Source: Ruminococcaceae bacterium UBA1772 (GTDB taxonomy: Bacteria > Bacillota > Clostridia > Oscillospirales > Acutalibacteraceae). From it: 7,214 bases of DNA. Under the pieces are notes generated by a model that was not told the origin of the DNA, ran no database searches, and saw nothing but the letters and a program-made list of their open reading frames with translations. The stretch covers positions 2,963-10,176 of the forward strand of contig DCGS01000094.1 of assembly GCA_002314645.1 (NCBI GenBank), read 5' to 3'. The position numbers were made by a program, and so were the translations under genes. Of this stretch, positions 1 to 5,473 are shown piece by piece; within the stretch, counting starts at the first letter, position 1; the number at the start of each line of letters is the position of its first letter.

Positions 1-258
1 AATGAAAACGGCGGTAACATGCCAGATGCTATTGGTATTCCAGAGGATCAGCTTCGTGAAGCTGCAAAGCTTGCAGTATGTAAAATCAACATTGACTCAG
101 ACATTCGTCTTGCAATGACTGCAACAATGCGTCAGTACTTCAACGAACATCCTGATCACTTCGACCCACGTCAGTACTTAAAGCCTTCACGTCAGGCTGT
201 TAAGGACATGGTTGCTCACAAGATTACAACAGTTCTTGGTTCAGACGGCAAAGCATAA
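1..258 (+). CDS. fba: Class II fructose-1,6-bisphosphate aldolase, C-terminal part (5' end outside window)
   Basis: The reading frame is open from base 1 and gives 85 residues before TAA at 256-258, followed directly by a second in-frame TAA at 259-261. The ATG at 19 is internal, because the frame stays open upstream and no ribosome binding site precedes it. Residues 27-37 of the visible part (CKINIDSDIRL) are the conserved C-terminal block of class II aldolases. Its Asn-Ile-Asp helps bind the dihydroxyacetone-phosphate moiety in characterised members. The tail (YFNEHPDHFDPRQYLKPS, then a VKDMVAHKI segment) is typical of clostridial and other long-form Fba enzymes. The cytosolic enzyme cleaves fructose-1,6-bisphosphate to DHAP and glyceraldehyde-3-phosphate in glycolysis and works in reverse in gluconeogenesis. 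The zinc-binding histidines lie upstream of the window. The gene ends in its own terminator and is convergent with the hydrolase pair, so it is a separate transcription unit. Confidence 0.9.
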   Translation, partial: NENGGNMPDAIGIPEDQLREAAKLAVCKINIDSDIRLAMTATMRQYFNEHPDHFDPRQYLKPSRQAVKDMVAHKITTVLGSDGKA

Positions 259-270
259 TAAATAAAAAAT

Positions 271-303
271 AAGCTCGGATATTCATTTCGAATATCCGAG
301 CTT
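271..303. terminator. Bidirectional intrinsic terminator between fba and the hydrolase operon
   Basis: A perfect 14-bp stem (271-284 with 290-303) closes a 5-nt loop (285-289). On the plus strand the stem is followed by a T-rich run at 302-313, and on the minus strand by the complement of AATAAAAAAT at 261-270. It lies 12 bp after the aldolase stop and 12 bp after the stop of the convergent hydrolase gene, so it can serve both transcripts. Confidence 0.93.
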
Positions 304-315
304 TTATTTTTTTAA

Positions 316-1236
316 TTAGTCAAGACCATTGTCCTTAAGGAACTTGAATGCAAACTTTGCACACTTGTTTGGTCTGTTCTGGATGAGGCAATGACCGCCT
401 GTGTATACGCGCTCAATGTCTGCATGTGCTGGAAGAGAGTTTGAAAGCTTTCTAACTCTTGTGTAAGGAACGAATAAGTCAAGTCCGCCCCATACAAGAA
501 GAGTAGGAATTGTAATCTTATCCATTTCGTCATAGTCAGGATGTGAAGCTCTTGATGTCATGTAGCAAAGGCCAACACCTGTGTCTTCAACCTTAAGACC
601 ATCTGCAGCCTTACTAGCGTCATACTTAGCCATGTAAAGAGGTGCACATGTTGCAATGAGAAGAACAGCTTTTACAAGGAAGTCATAGTCAATTACAAAC
701 TTAAGTGCTGTGTTAAGAATAACACCCATTGGCTTTGCCTGGAAGAACTTAGCAAGTGGCTTGTTAACATTGAACATGAACATTGGAGCGTAAAGCATTA
801 CTGCATCCATCCATGATTCGTCGTCATGTACAAGGTCAAGAGCAACTGAACCACCCATTGAGTGACCTACAACAATCCACTTAGAGCCTTTCTTGTCATT
901 CTTATCAAGTTCGTCGCGAAGAGCCTTAAGAAGCTCTACTCTTGGAATGTATTCAACATCTGCTGTCTCTCTTGTTGAGAAACCAAAGTCAGGAAGGTCA
1001 ACACGTACGCAACGATATCCCTTTGCTGTGAATTTTTCAACAAGTTCATCGTAAAATGTTGTGTTACATCCAAAGCCATGGATCATGAACATTTTACCCT
1101 TTTCTTTTTTTGTTTTAGCAGCATCTATTCTGTAGTGAAGAATGTAGTCTCCATATGAAAAATAGTGGCTGTTGCTGAATGGTTTTCCATCCACATTAGG
1201 AATTTGAGTAAATTTTGCAATTTTTAAAAATCCCAT
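316..1236 (-). CDS. Alpha/beta hydrolase (downstream copy of a tandem pair)
   Basis: A 306-residue alpha/beta-hydrolase-fold enzyme with a complete catalytic set: oxyanion-hole block HGFG at 53-56, nucleophile elbow GHSMGG at 124-129 (Ser126), probable acid Asp253 in WGGLDLF, and His282 in GGHCLIQN. A long insertion between the elbow and the acid (about 150-240) is the likely cap domain. No signal peptide is visible, so it is probably cytosolic. The start at 1236 is preferred because GAGGAG lies 8 nt upstream. An in-frame ATG at 1284 would overlap the upstream gene and has no good ribosome site. It is a clear paralogue of the hydrolase just upstream (25-nt gap), sharing blocks such as CNTTFYDE, PFxNSxYF and LYAPM, and the two are probably co-transcribed. 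The natural substrate cannot be read from sequence; esterase, lipase-like or C-C hydrolase activity are all possible. Confidence 0.9.
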   Translation of the reverse strand: MGFLKIAKFTQIPNVDGKPFSNSHYFSYGDYILHYRIDAAKTKKEKGKMFMIHGFGCNTTFYDELVEKFTAKGYRCVRVDLPDFGFSTRETADVEYIPRVELLKALRDELDKNDKKGSKWIVVGHSMGGSVALDLVHDDESWMDAVMLYAPMFMFNVNKPLAKFFQAKPMGVILNTALKFVIDYDFLVKAVLLIATCAPLYMAKYDASKAADGLKVEDTGVGLCYMTSRASHPDYDEMDKITIPTLLVWGGLDLFVPYTRVRKLSNSLPAHADIERVYTGGHCLIQNRPNKCAKFAFKFLKDNGLD

Positions 1237-1244
1237 TTTATTAT

Positions 1245-1250
1245 CTCCTC
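1245..1250 (-). promoter_or_regulatory. Ribosome binding site deciding the start at 1236
   Basis: The minus strand reads GAGGAG, 8 nt before the ATG at 1236. It lies in the 25-nt gap after the upstream hydrolase stop and argues against the longer in-frame start at 1284. Confidence 0.8.
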
Positions 1251-1261
1251 TTTTAAAAAAA

Positions 1262-2281
1262 TTATATATAAAGTCCTCTAGCATTTAAAAATTTCATTGT
1301 GCTGTCAGCGGTCTCTTTGGCAACATTCTGCACAAGACAATGCCCTGCAAGAACGCAAGTTGAAACCTCTGGACTATTAAGCGCACCTTGAAATTTTGCT
1401 TTTGTACTTTTTGTATTAAATAAGTCCATTGCTCCCCAAATGAGTTGAATAGGAAGATTTACTTCTGACATTTCTTCTACTCTTGTAGGTCTTGCCCTAG
1501 CCATCATATAACACATACCTGTGCCAGAACCAGGAATACTAAGTCCAGAAGAAAACTTCTTAATATCATAAACCATGGAGTAGCGTACATCTACCGTCAT
1601 AAGAAGTACAACTGACCTCATGATTTTGTCTGAGCATGAAAAGATTTTAAATGCTTCGTCTAAAATATTTCCAACCCATTCCCTTGTAACGAGGTATTTA
1701 ACAAACTTTGGAGCGTCGACTGCCGCCATTGGTGCATAAAGACATACGGCGTTAAATCTTTCTGGATAGTCGTGCGCCATATTCATTGCAATTCCGCCAC
1801 CCATTGAGTGTCCCATAAGAAGCCATTTGTCAGATTCCAACTCATTGGACTCGTCTATAACATCCATAACATGAACTAAAAGCTGCTCTCTTGGAATAGG
1901 TGCTACGTCTTTATTTTCCCTTGTTGAGCATCCACAGTTTGGAACGTCAACTCGAACACAGTCATAACCGAAGCGTACAAGCTCATCAACCATTTCATCA
2001 TAGAACGTTGTGTTACATGCAAAGCCATGAATCATAAACACCTTACCATTAGAAGGAGTAATTTCAGACCTATCTATTCTATAGTGAATTGAATAGTCTC
2101 CCTCTTTGAAGTAACGACTGTTTTCAAAAGGTTGTCCAGGAACATCACAAATTGGAGTTTCATAAGCTTGTGCCTTTAAAAACTTGATTCCATTACTTAA
2201 TTTGTTTATGGCAAAAATTGTTGTTGCAGAAACAGAAAGTGTTCTAAAAACTCCAATTGTTGCGAATGCAGTCTTGTTCAT
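1262..2281 (-). CDS. Alpha/beta hydrolase with hydrophobic N-terminal extension (upstream copy of tandem pair)
   Basis: A 339-residue alpha/beta hydrolase. Visible motifs are HGFA at 85-88 (oxyanion hole), GHSMGG at 157-162 with nucleophile Ser159, probable acid Asp286 in WGAMDLF, and His314 in AGHCLVQN. It aligns with the downstream hydrolase over nearly its whole length, except for about 33 extra N-terminal residues. Part of that extension (about 4-26, TAFATIGVF then SVSATTIFAI) is uncharged apart from one Arg. It could be a short membrane anchor or an uncleaved signal, but it is weakly hydrophobic and this is uncertain. The start at 2281 is chosen because GGGGGAG lies 5 nt upstream. The in-frame ATG at 2302 has no ribosome site. 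It is the first gene of the two-gene operon and follows the promoter at 2329-2357. No specific substrate can be assigned. Confidence 0.88.
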   Translation of the reverse strand: MNKTAFATIGVFRTLSVSATTIFAINKLSNGIKFLKAQAYETPICDVPGQPFENSRYFKEGDYSIHYRIDRSEITPSNGKVFMIHGFACNTTFYDEMVDELVRFGYDCVRVDVPNCGCSTRENKDVAPIPREQLLVHVMDVIDESNELESDKWLLMGHSMGGGIAMNMAHDYPERFNAVCLYAPMAAVDAPKFVKYLVTREWVGNILDEAFKIFSCSDKIMRSVVLLMTVDVRYSMVYDIKKFSSGLSIPGSGTGMCYMMARARPTRVEEMSEVNLPIQLIWGAMDLFNTKSTKAKFQGALNSPEVSTCVLAGHCLVQNVAKETADSTMKFLNARGLYI

Positions 2282-2286
2282 ATTTA

Positions 2287-2293
2287 CTCCCCC
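2287..2293 (-). promoter_or_regulatory. Ribosome binding site of the upstream hydrolase
   Basis: The minus strand reads GGGGGAG, 5 nt before the ATG at 2281. This selects that start over the in-frame ATG at 2302. Confidence 0.75.
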
Positions 2294-2308
2294 AAAATAC
2301 ACATTACG

Positions 2309-2320
2309 TGAACAGGTTCA
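2309..2320. promoter_or_regulatory. Inverted repeat TGAAC-AG-GTTCA at the predicted transcription start (operator candidate)
   Basis: A perfect 5-bp inverted repeat with a 2-bp centre. It begins about 2 nt downstream of the transcription start predicted from the -10 box at 2329-2334, a common place for a repressor site. The same half-sites recur at 2396-2400 and 2429-2433. No regulator is encoded nearby, and a short palindrome can occur by chance. Confidence 0.35.
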
Positions 2321-2328
2321 TAAATATA

Positions 2329-2357
2329 ATTATAAAGTTTAACCATACTAAATACAA
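2329..2357 (-). promoter_or_regulatory. Sigma-A-type promoter of the hydrolase operon
   Basis: On the minus strand, TTGTAT (2352-2357) and TATAAT (2329-2334) are separated by exactly 17 nt. The -10 is a perfect consensus and the -35 matches at 4 of 6 positions. The predicted start is near 2322, giving a leader of about 40 nt to the ATG at 2281. Confidence 0.7.
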
Positions 2358-2395
2358 GCAAATCTAGACATTTCTACAATAGATAAAATCATACA

Positions 2396-2433
2396 GTTCA
2401 TTTTATGTGCATATTAAATAAAATAAAATGAAC
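2396..2433. repeat. 11-bp perfect inverted repeat upstream of the hydrolase promoter
   Basis: GTTCATTTTAT at 2396-2406 pairs with ATAAAATGAAC at 2423-2433 across a 16-nt AT-rich spacer. It lies about 40 bp upstream of the -35 box and contains the same TGAAC/GTTCA half-sites found at 2309-2320. There is no T-tract, so it is not a terminator. It may be a regulator binding site or a chance AT-rich palindrome. Confidence 0.45.
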
Positions 2434-2450
2434 AATGGGTCCGTGCAAAC

Positions 2451-2487
2451 AAAAAGAGCATTTAATCATTGCGATTAAATGCTCTTT
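2451..2487 (-). terminator. Intrinsic terminator of the murL-murD2 operon
   Basis: A perfect 15-bp stem (2453-2467 with 2473-2487) has a 5-nt loop. On the minus strand it is followed by TTTTTGTTT. The stem begins 3 nt after the murD2 stop codon, so transcription should end here before reaching the hydrolase promoter. Confidence 0.92.
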
Positions 2488-2490
2488 AAA

Positions 2491-3867
2491 TTATATACTT
2501 ATTACTTTTCCATAATCTCTGACAAGAGACTTATAATGGTCGCCCTTCTCTTCGAAGTTTTTATAATAGTTATAGCTTGAAGCGGCAGGTGAAATGAGAC
2601 ATATTTTTGATGGCTCTGTAAGTCTATAGGCCATTCTAACTGCCTCACTCATATTTGCACATTTTACAATATTTAGAGGTACACCCAGTTGATCAAATTT
2701 TTCAAGATTCTGAAATTCATATACAGAAACGCCAACCAGTGCTGCAACGTCTGCTCCAATTGTGTATCCTGTTTCAGGTAAGCAGAGAATATTTCTAATA
2801 GATGAAGCTGCTAAATCCTTTACGAACTGACCATAGTCAAGGCCTCTATCCATACCGCCAATTATCAAGGTGTCTACTCTTTCAAGTGCCTCAACACCAA
2901 GCATAACAGCTGTAGGAACTGTGGCAATACAGTCGTTGTAGAAATCTATTCCCTTATAATTTCCAACATATTCAAGTCTGTGAGGAATACCCTCAAAGGA
3001 CTTAAGTCCTTCAACTATTTTCCCCTCTGTTACACCAAGAATTTTTGCAACTGTTGCAGCATAAAATTCGTCTAAAGAATTGTGTCTTCCTGGGAGATGT
3101 GGATTAAGTCCTACAAGTGTAGAGAGGAATGAATCGCGTTGGCCTTCATCCATACCAAGAGCAATTTCCTTTGCATGAATATCTTTTGGATTTATAAAGC
3201 TTGAAATATCCTGTTCTCTGTTGTGAATGAAGAAGTCATCCTCAGACTGATATCTTGCAATGTTAAGCTTTGCGCCATAGTAACCTTCAAAGCCATTGTA
3301 ATGGTCAAGGTGTTCCTCATACACGTTTGTAAGCACTGCAATATGAGGAGATGTTCTAGTGAACTCAAGCTGATGAGAAGACATTTCAATAACAGCAGTC
3401 ATTCCCTCACACTCATCCATAAGGTCTAAAACTGGAACACCAATATTTCCAATAAGGCATGTGTTAAAACCAGCAGCCTTCAAAATGCAATAAGTAAGTG
3501 TTGAAGTTGTAGTCTTACCCTTAGTGCCAGTAATGCCGACCTTTGTGCAAGGAGCAAACTTCATAAACAAGTCAAGCTGACATGTTACATATGTGTCTTC
3601 TGATATTTCAACATCTCTAACTGAAATGCCAGGACTTTTCATTACGATGTCAAAATCGTTTATTATGTCCATGTAATTGTCGCCACAAACGAGTGTTACA
3701 TTTTTATCTGCAGACAATTCGTCTGAAGCAATATTATTCTTGTCACATATAGTAAGTGCCTTCTCTGGCATGTACTTTCTAATATAATTATATGTTGACT
3801 TGCCCTCGCGACCAAATCCCATAATTAAAACACTTTTATTTTCAAAAAAGTCAACAAATGCTGACAT
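2491..3867 (-). CDS. murD2: MurD-like ligase, proposed MurD2: UDP-MurNAc-L-alanine--L-glutamate ligase
   Basis: A 458-residue cytosolic Mur ligase of usual MurD length. The N-terminal Rossmann-like domain starts at SVLIMGFGREGKST (12-25). The central ATPase domain has the P-loop GTKGKTT (114-120), IGNIG (139-143), EMSSHQLE (161-168), HLDH (186-189) and Lys200, the position carbamylated in E. coli MurD. The C-terminal domain contains FEGIPHRLE (291-299), NDCIAT (311-316), GGMDRGLDYGQF (337-348) and SPAASSYNYYKNFEEKG (426-442). Against E. coli MurD as I remember it, Lys319 becomes Ile314, Lys348 becomes Arg341 and Leu416 becomes Tyr432, while Ser415 and Phe422 are kept. Changes in the glutamate pocket and the adjacent murL suggest an enzyme that adds L-Glu to UDP-MurNAc-L-Ala (MurD2, EC 6.3.2.53). 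The start at 3867 has AAGGAG 10 nt upstream and overlaps the murL end by 17 nt. The alternative is a divergent ordinary MurD using D-Glu. Confidence 0.82.
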   Translation of the reverse strand: MSAFVDFFENKSVLIMGFGREGKSTYNYIRKYMPEKALTICDKNNIASDELSADKNVTLVCGDNYMDIINDFDIVMKSPGISVRDVEISEDTYVTCQLDLFMKFAPCTKVGITGTKGKTTTSTLTYCILKAAGFNTCLIGNIGVPVLDLMDECEGMTAVIEMSSHQLEFTRTSPHIAVLTNVYEEHLDHYNGFEGYYGAKLNIARYQSEDDFFIHNREQDISSFINPKDIHAKEIALGMDEGQRDSFLSTLVGLNPHLPGRHNSLDEFYAATVAKILGVTEGKIVEGLKSFEGIPHRLEYVGNYKGIDFYNDCIATVPTAVMLGVEALERVDTLIIGGMDRGLDYGQFVKDLAASSIRNILCLPETGYTIGADVAALVGVSVYEFQNLEKFDQLGVPLNIVKCANMSEAVRMAYRLTEPSKICLISPAASSYNYYKNFEEKGDHYKSLVRDYGKVISI

Positions 3868-5245
3868 ATTCGTACATCTCCTTAACAAAAGGTAAGAACT
3901 CTTCAGGAATATCATTTTCTGCACAGTAGTCAGTTAAAAGTGCCTTGTAGTCGCCATTTTTGTGTGGCACCTTTTCATAGTAATATTCAAGAAGGAAAGG
4001 AAGTTTTTCGCCATTCTCTAAGTAGTTTTCGGCTGTTTTCAAAAGAGCTGCGTTTATTTCAATATGTGTTCCAACGCACTCAAAAGGTTTTACCGGTGAG
4101 AAACCAACAAGCCCATCAAAAATGTCCTTTAAATCTGCTCTTTCAAAAAGATTTTCGCCGAATATTTCCACCATTTTTGAAGAAGATAAAAATGGTGAAA
4201 TAATAATGTAAACAAAAAGACATTTTGCGCAATTACAGCACCAAACATTCTTTTTTGACCCAGCATTACAACTTCTAAATACTTTTAAGTATTTATCTGT
4301 CTTGCAGAATTGTTTTGCAATTTGGAGTTCATTAAATGCACGTAGCAAACTGAAGTATTTAATTGGAACACCAACATAATCCGCAAAGTAATTATAGAAG
4401 TTATGCTCAAACTCATATGACTTTGAGTATTGATGGTTTACGGACATTCCTTCAATGTTACTTTCATTTGCACTTGATTCATTAGAAAGAACTATATGGT
4501 CTGCTCCAATTAAGTATGCACAGTAAGCAGAAAGAAAGGCAACGATTGCAGAAAATGGTGTGTGACCATTAAGAAATCCTTCTTTATTGAGCTTTAACAT
4601 GTTTTGATCAAGTGTTCTGTAGGTTCTAATGATTTTGTCATCAGAATATCCAGCGCATTTGGCAGATTCCTCGCGTGCAGGTTGATCATTTACAGTGAAA
4701 CAGAAAACCTTTTCAGCCATTGACTTTGTAAGTTCCATTGTAACGTTGGAATCTTTTCCACCGCCAACAGGAATAATCTTAAGACCAGCACTTTGCCACT
4801 CCTGCGATTCATTCACATTCTCATAAGCTACAGCTTTTGGAGAGTCACATTCAATTGTCATAAACTCTTCAAAGGAAGTTTCAATATTATTTGTATAAAA
4901 GAATTCACCGAGTCCGCCAAAGTAAAGTTGCTTCCACCAAAGAACATCTTCTTCTGAAAGTTCACCACACAAAACCTTTGTTACTGGTGGGCACATTGGC
5001 TTCCAATAACTAATAAGTTCAACCATGCCAAGTGAAAACGCAATACGTTTTGCAATTTCAGAAGTTGGGTTGTTTAACACCTTAAGATTAGTTGTTCTTA
5101 TTTTATTAGATGGATGAAATTCACAAAGACCAGGAACCTCAAAATCAAATGTAAGGGTAACTGAGTCATCCTGGACATCTATATGATAATCCTTATAAAT
5201 GAATTCCTTATATTGTTGTCTAAACGATTCAAACTTCTCGTTCAT
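3851..5245 (-). CDS. murL: MurL: UDP-MurNAc-L-Ala-L-Glu epimerase (proposed)
   Basis: A 464-residue soluble protein whose conserved blocks match the MurL family as I know it: YWK (80-82), GLGEFFYTNNI (111-121), a PP-loop-like ATP-binding motif GGGKDS (161-166), NGHTPFSA (226-233), LSNESSANESN (253-263), VNHQYSKSYEFE (269-280), YFSLLRAFNELQIA (297-310), FRSCN (323-327), a cysteine cluster WCCNCAKC (335-342) and PFECVG (387-392). In the Xanthomonas oryzae pathway MurL epimerises the terminal L-Glu of UDP-MurNAc-L-Ala-L-Glu to D-Glu with ATP and Mg2+ (EC 5.1.1.23), after MurD2 has added it. No signal peptide or membrane segment is evident. The start at 5245 has TTGGAGG 6 nt upstream. The gene is first in its operon, and its 3' end overlaps murD2 by 17 nt, which fits coupled translation. 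The residual uncertainty is function in this lineage, since I know the family mainly from Proteobacteria and Actinobacteria. Confidence 0.85.
   Translation of the reverse strand: MNEKFESFRQQYKEFIYKDYHIDVQDDSVTLTFDFEVPGLCEFHPSNKIRTTNLKVLNNPTSEIAKRIAFSLGMVELISYWKPMCPPVTKVLCGELSEEDVLWWKQLYFGGLGEFFYTNNIETSFEEFMTIECDSPKAVAYENVNESQEWQSAGLKIIPVGGGKDSNVTMELTKSMAEKVFCFTVNDQPAREESAKCAGYSDDKIIRTYRTLDQNMLKLNKEGFLNGHTPFSAIVAFLSAYCAYLIGADHIVLSNESSANESNIEGMSVNHQYSKSYEFEHNFYNYFADYVGVPIKYFSLLRAFNELQIAKQFCKTDKYLKVFRSCNAGSKKNVWCCNCAKCLFVYIIISPFLSSSKMVEIFGENLFERADLKDIFDGLVGFSPVKPFECVGTHIEINAALLKTAENYLENGEKLPFLLEYYYEKVPHKNGDYKALLTDYCAENDIPEEFLPFVKEMYEYVSIC
3878..3883 (-). promoter_or_regulatory. murD2 ribosome binding site inside the murL coding end
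   Basis: The minus strand reads AAGGAG, 10 nt before the ATG at 3867. It is inside the last codons of murL, so terminating murL ribosomes would deliver directly to murD2. It argues against the in-frame ATG at 3924. Confidence 0.78.
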
Positions 5246-5251
5246 CGTCTG

Positions 5252-5258
5252 CCTCCAA
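5252..5258 (-). promoter_or_regulatory. murL ribosome binding site
   Basis: The minus strand reads TTGGAGG, 6 nt before the ATG at 5245. It is a strong site and fixes the murL start. Confidence 0.82.
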
Positions 5259-5269
5259 AATGCTAAATA

Positions 5270-5308
5270 ATACTAAAATAGTATATCACAAAAACAGATG
5301 CTATACTA
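5270..5308. repeat. Three TATACTA-type half-sites across the murL promoter (operator candidate)
   Basis: ATACTA at 5270-5275, TAGTATA at 5279-5285 and TATACTA at 5302-5308 alternate in orientation. The first two form a perfect 6-bp inverted repeat with a 3-bp centre, lying on the predicted -10 box and start site. The second and third form a 7-bp inverted repeat with 16 bp between. This fits a repressor site, but the sequence is AT-rich and one copy doubles as the -10 box. Confidence 0.4.
5280..5288 (-). promoter_or_regulatory. murL: Extended -10 promoter of the murL-murD2 operon
   Basis: The minus strand reads TGATATACT, an extended -10 (TGnTATACT; 5 of 6 core matches). No good -35 is seen at 16-18 nt upstream, which is tolerated for extended -10 promoters. 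The predicted start is near 5273, giving a leader of about 28 nt. Confidence 0.55.
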
Positions 5309-5367
5309 CTGAAAAATGGAGTTTGGGTTGTAGGGATTACGGTTTTGCAAAATGTTATTTCGGTGTT

Positions 5368-5394
5368 TTAGCACTCTTTGTGAAAGAGTGCTAA
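5368..5394 (+). promoter_or_regulatory. CIRCE operator (HrcA binding site)
   Basis: TTAGCACTC, nine bases, then GAGTGCTAA: a perfect match to the CIRCE consensus, with arms at 5368-5376 and 5386-5394. CIRCE is bound by the heat-shock repressor HrcA in Firmicutes and many other bacteria. It lies 116 bp before the hsp20 start codon and 122 bp before the murL start codon. The hsp20 gene is the natural target. Its position relative to the apparent -10 box (5434-5439) is unusually far upstream, and its symmetry means the direction of control cannot be read from the site alone. Confidence 0.95.
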
Positions 5395-5433
5395 ATGTTT
5401 ACAGTTTGTTCACACATTTTGAAAAATAGTGAT

Positions 5434-5439
5434 TATAAT
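5434..5439 (+). promoter_or_regulatory. -10 box of the likely hsp20 promoter
   Basis: A perfect TATAAT. At 17-nt spacing the -35 position reads CACACA, a poor match, so the promoter may need help or the true promoter may lie elsewhere. The predicted start near 5445 coincides with the base of the leader stem-loop at 5445-5473. A weaker alternative nearer CIRCE is TTGTAG (5328-5333) with TGTTAT (5353-5358), spaced 19 nt, which would put CIRCE right at the transcription start. Confidence 0.5.
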
Positions 5440-5444
5440 GAGAA

Positions 5445-5473
5445 TTGTTAGGAGGAGCACAGACCCCTAACAA
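5445..5473 (+). promoter_or_regulatory. hsp20 5' leader stem-loop containing a Shine-Dalgarno-like sequence
   Basis: TTGTTAGG (5445-5452) pairs perfectly with CCTAACAA (5466-5473) around a 13-nt loop. GGAGGAG at 5451-5457 spans the stem and loop, but no start codon follows at a usable distance. Placed at the predicted 5' end of the transcript, it could stabilise the mRNA or be part of a protein or RNA control site. Confidence 0.5.

Noticed and set aside
1237..1284. Longer N-terminus for the downstream hydrolase starting at 1284
   Set aside because: It overlaps the upstream hydrolase, has no ribosome binding site, and the paralogue's conserved part supports the start at 1236, which has GAGGAG upstream.
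3223..3429. Plus-strand open frame opposite murD2
   Set aside because: It is antisense to well-conserved MurD sequence, with no ribosome site or recognisable protein features.
3868..3924. Longer N-terminus for murD2 starting at 3924
   Set aside because: The extra 19 residues precede the normal MurD start, lie deep in murL, and no good ribosome site is seen. The start at 3867 has AAGGAG.
3940..4203. Plus-strand open frame opposite murL
   Set aside because: It is a shadow of the murL coding frame with low-complexity translation and no start signals.
5368..5394. CIRCE read as a terminator hairpin or CRISPR-like repeat
   Set aside because: The arms and 9-bp spacing match the HrcA operator exactly, no T-tract follows, and there is no second copy.
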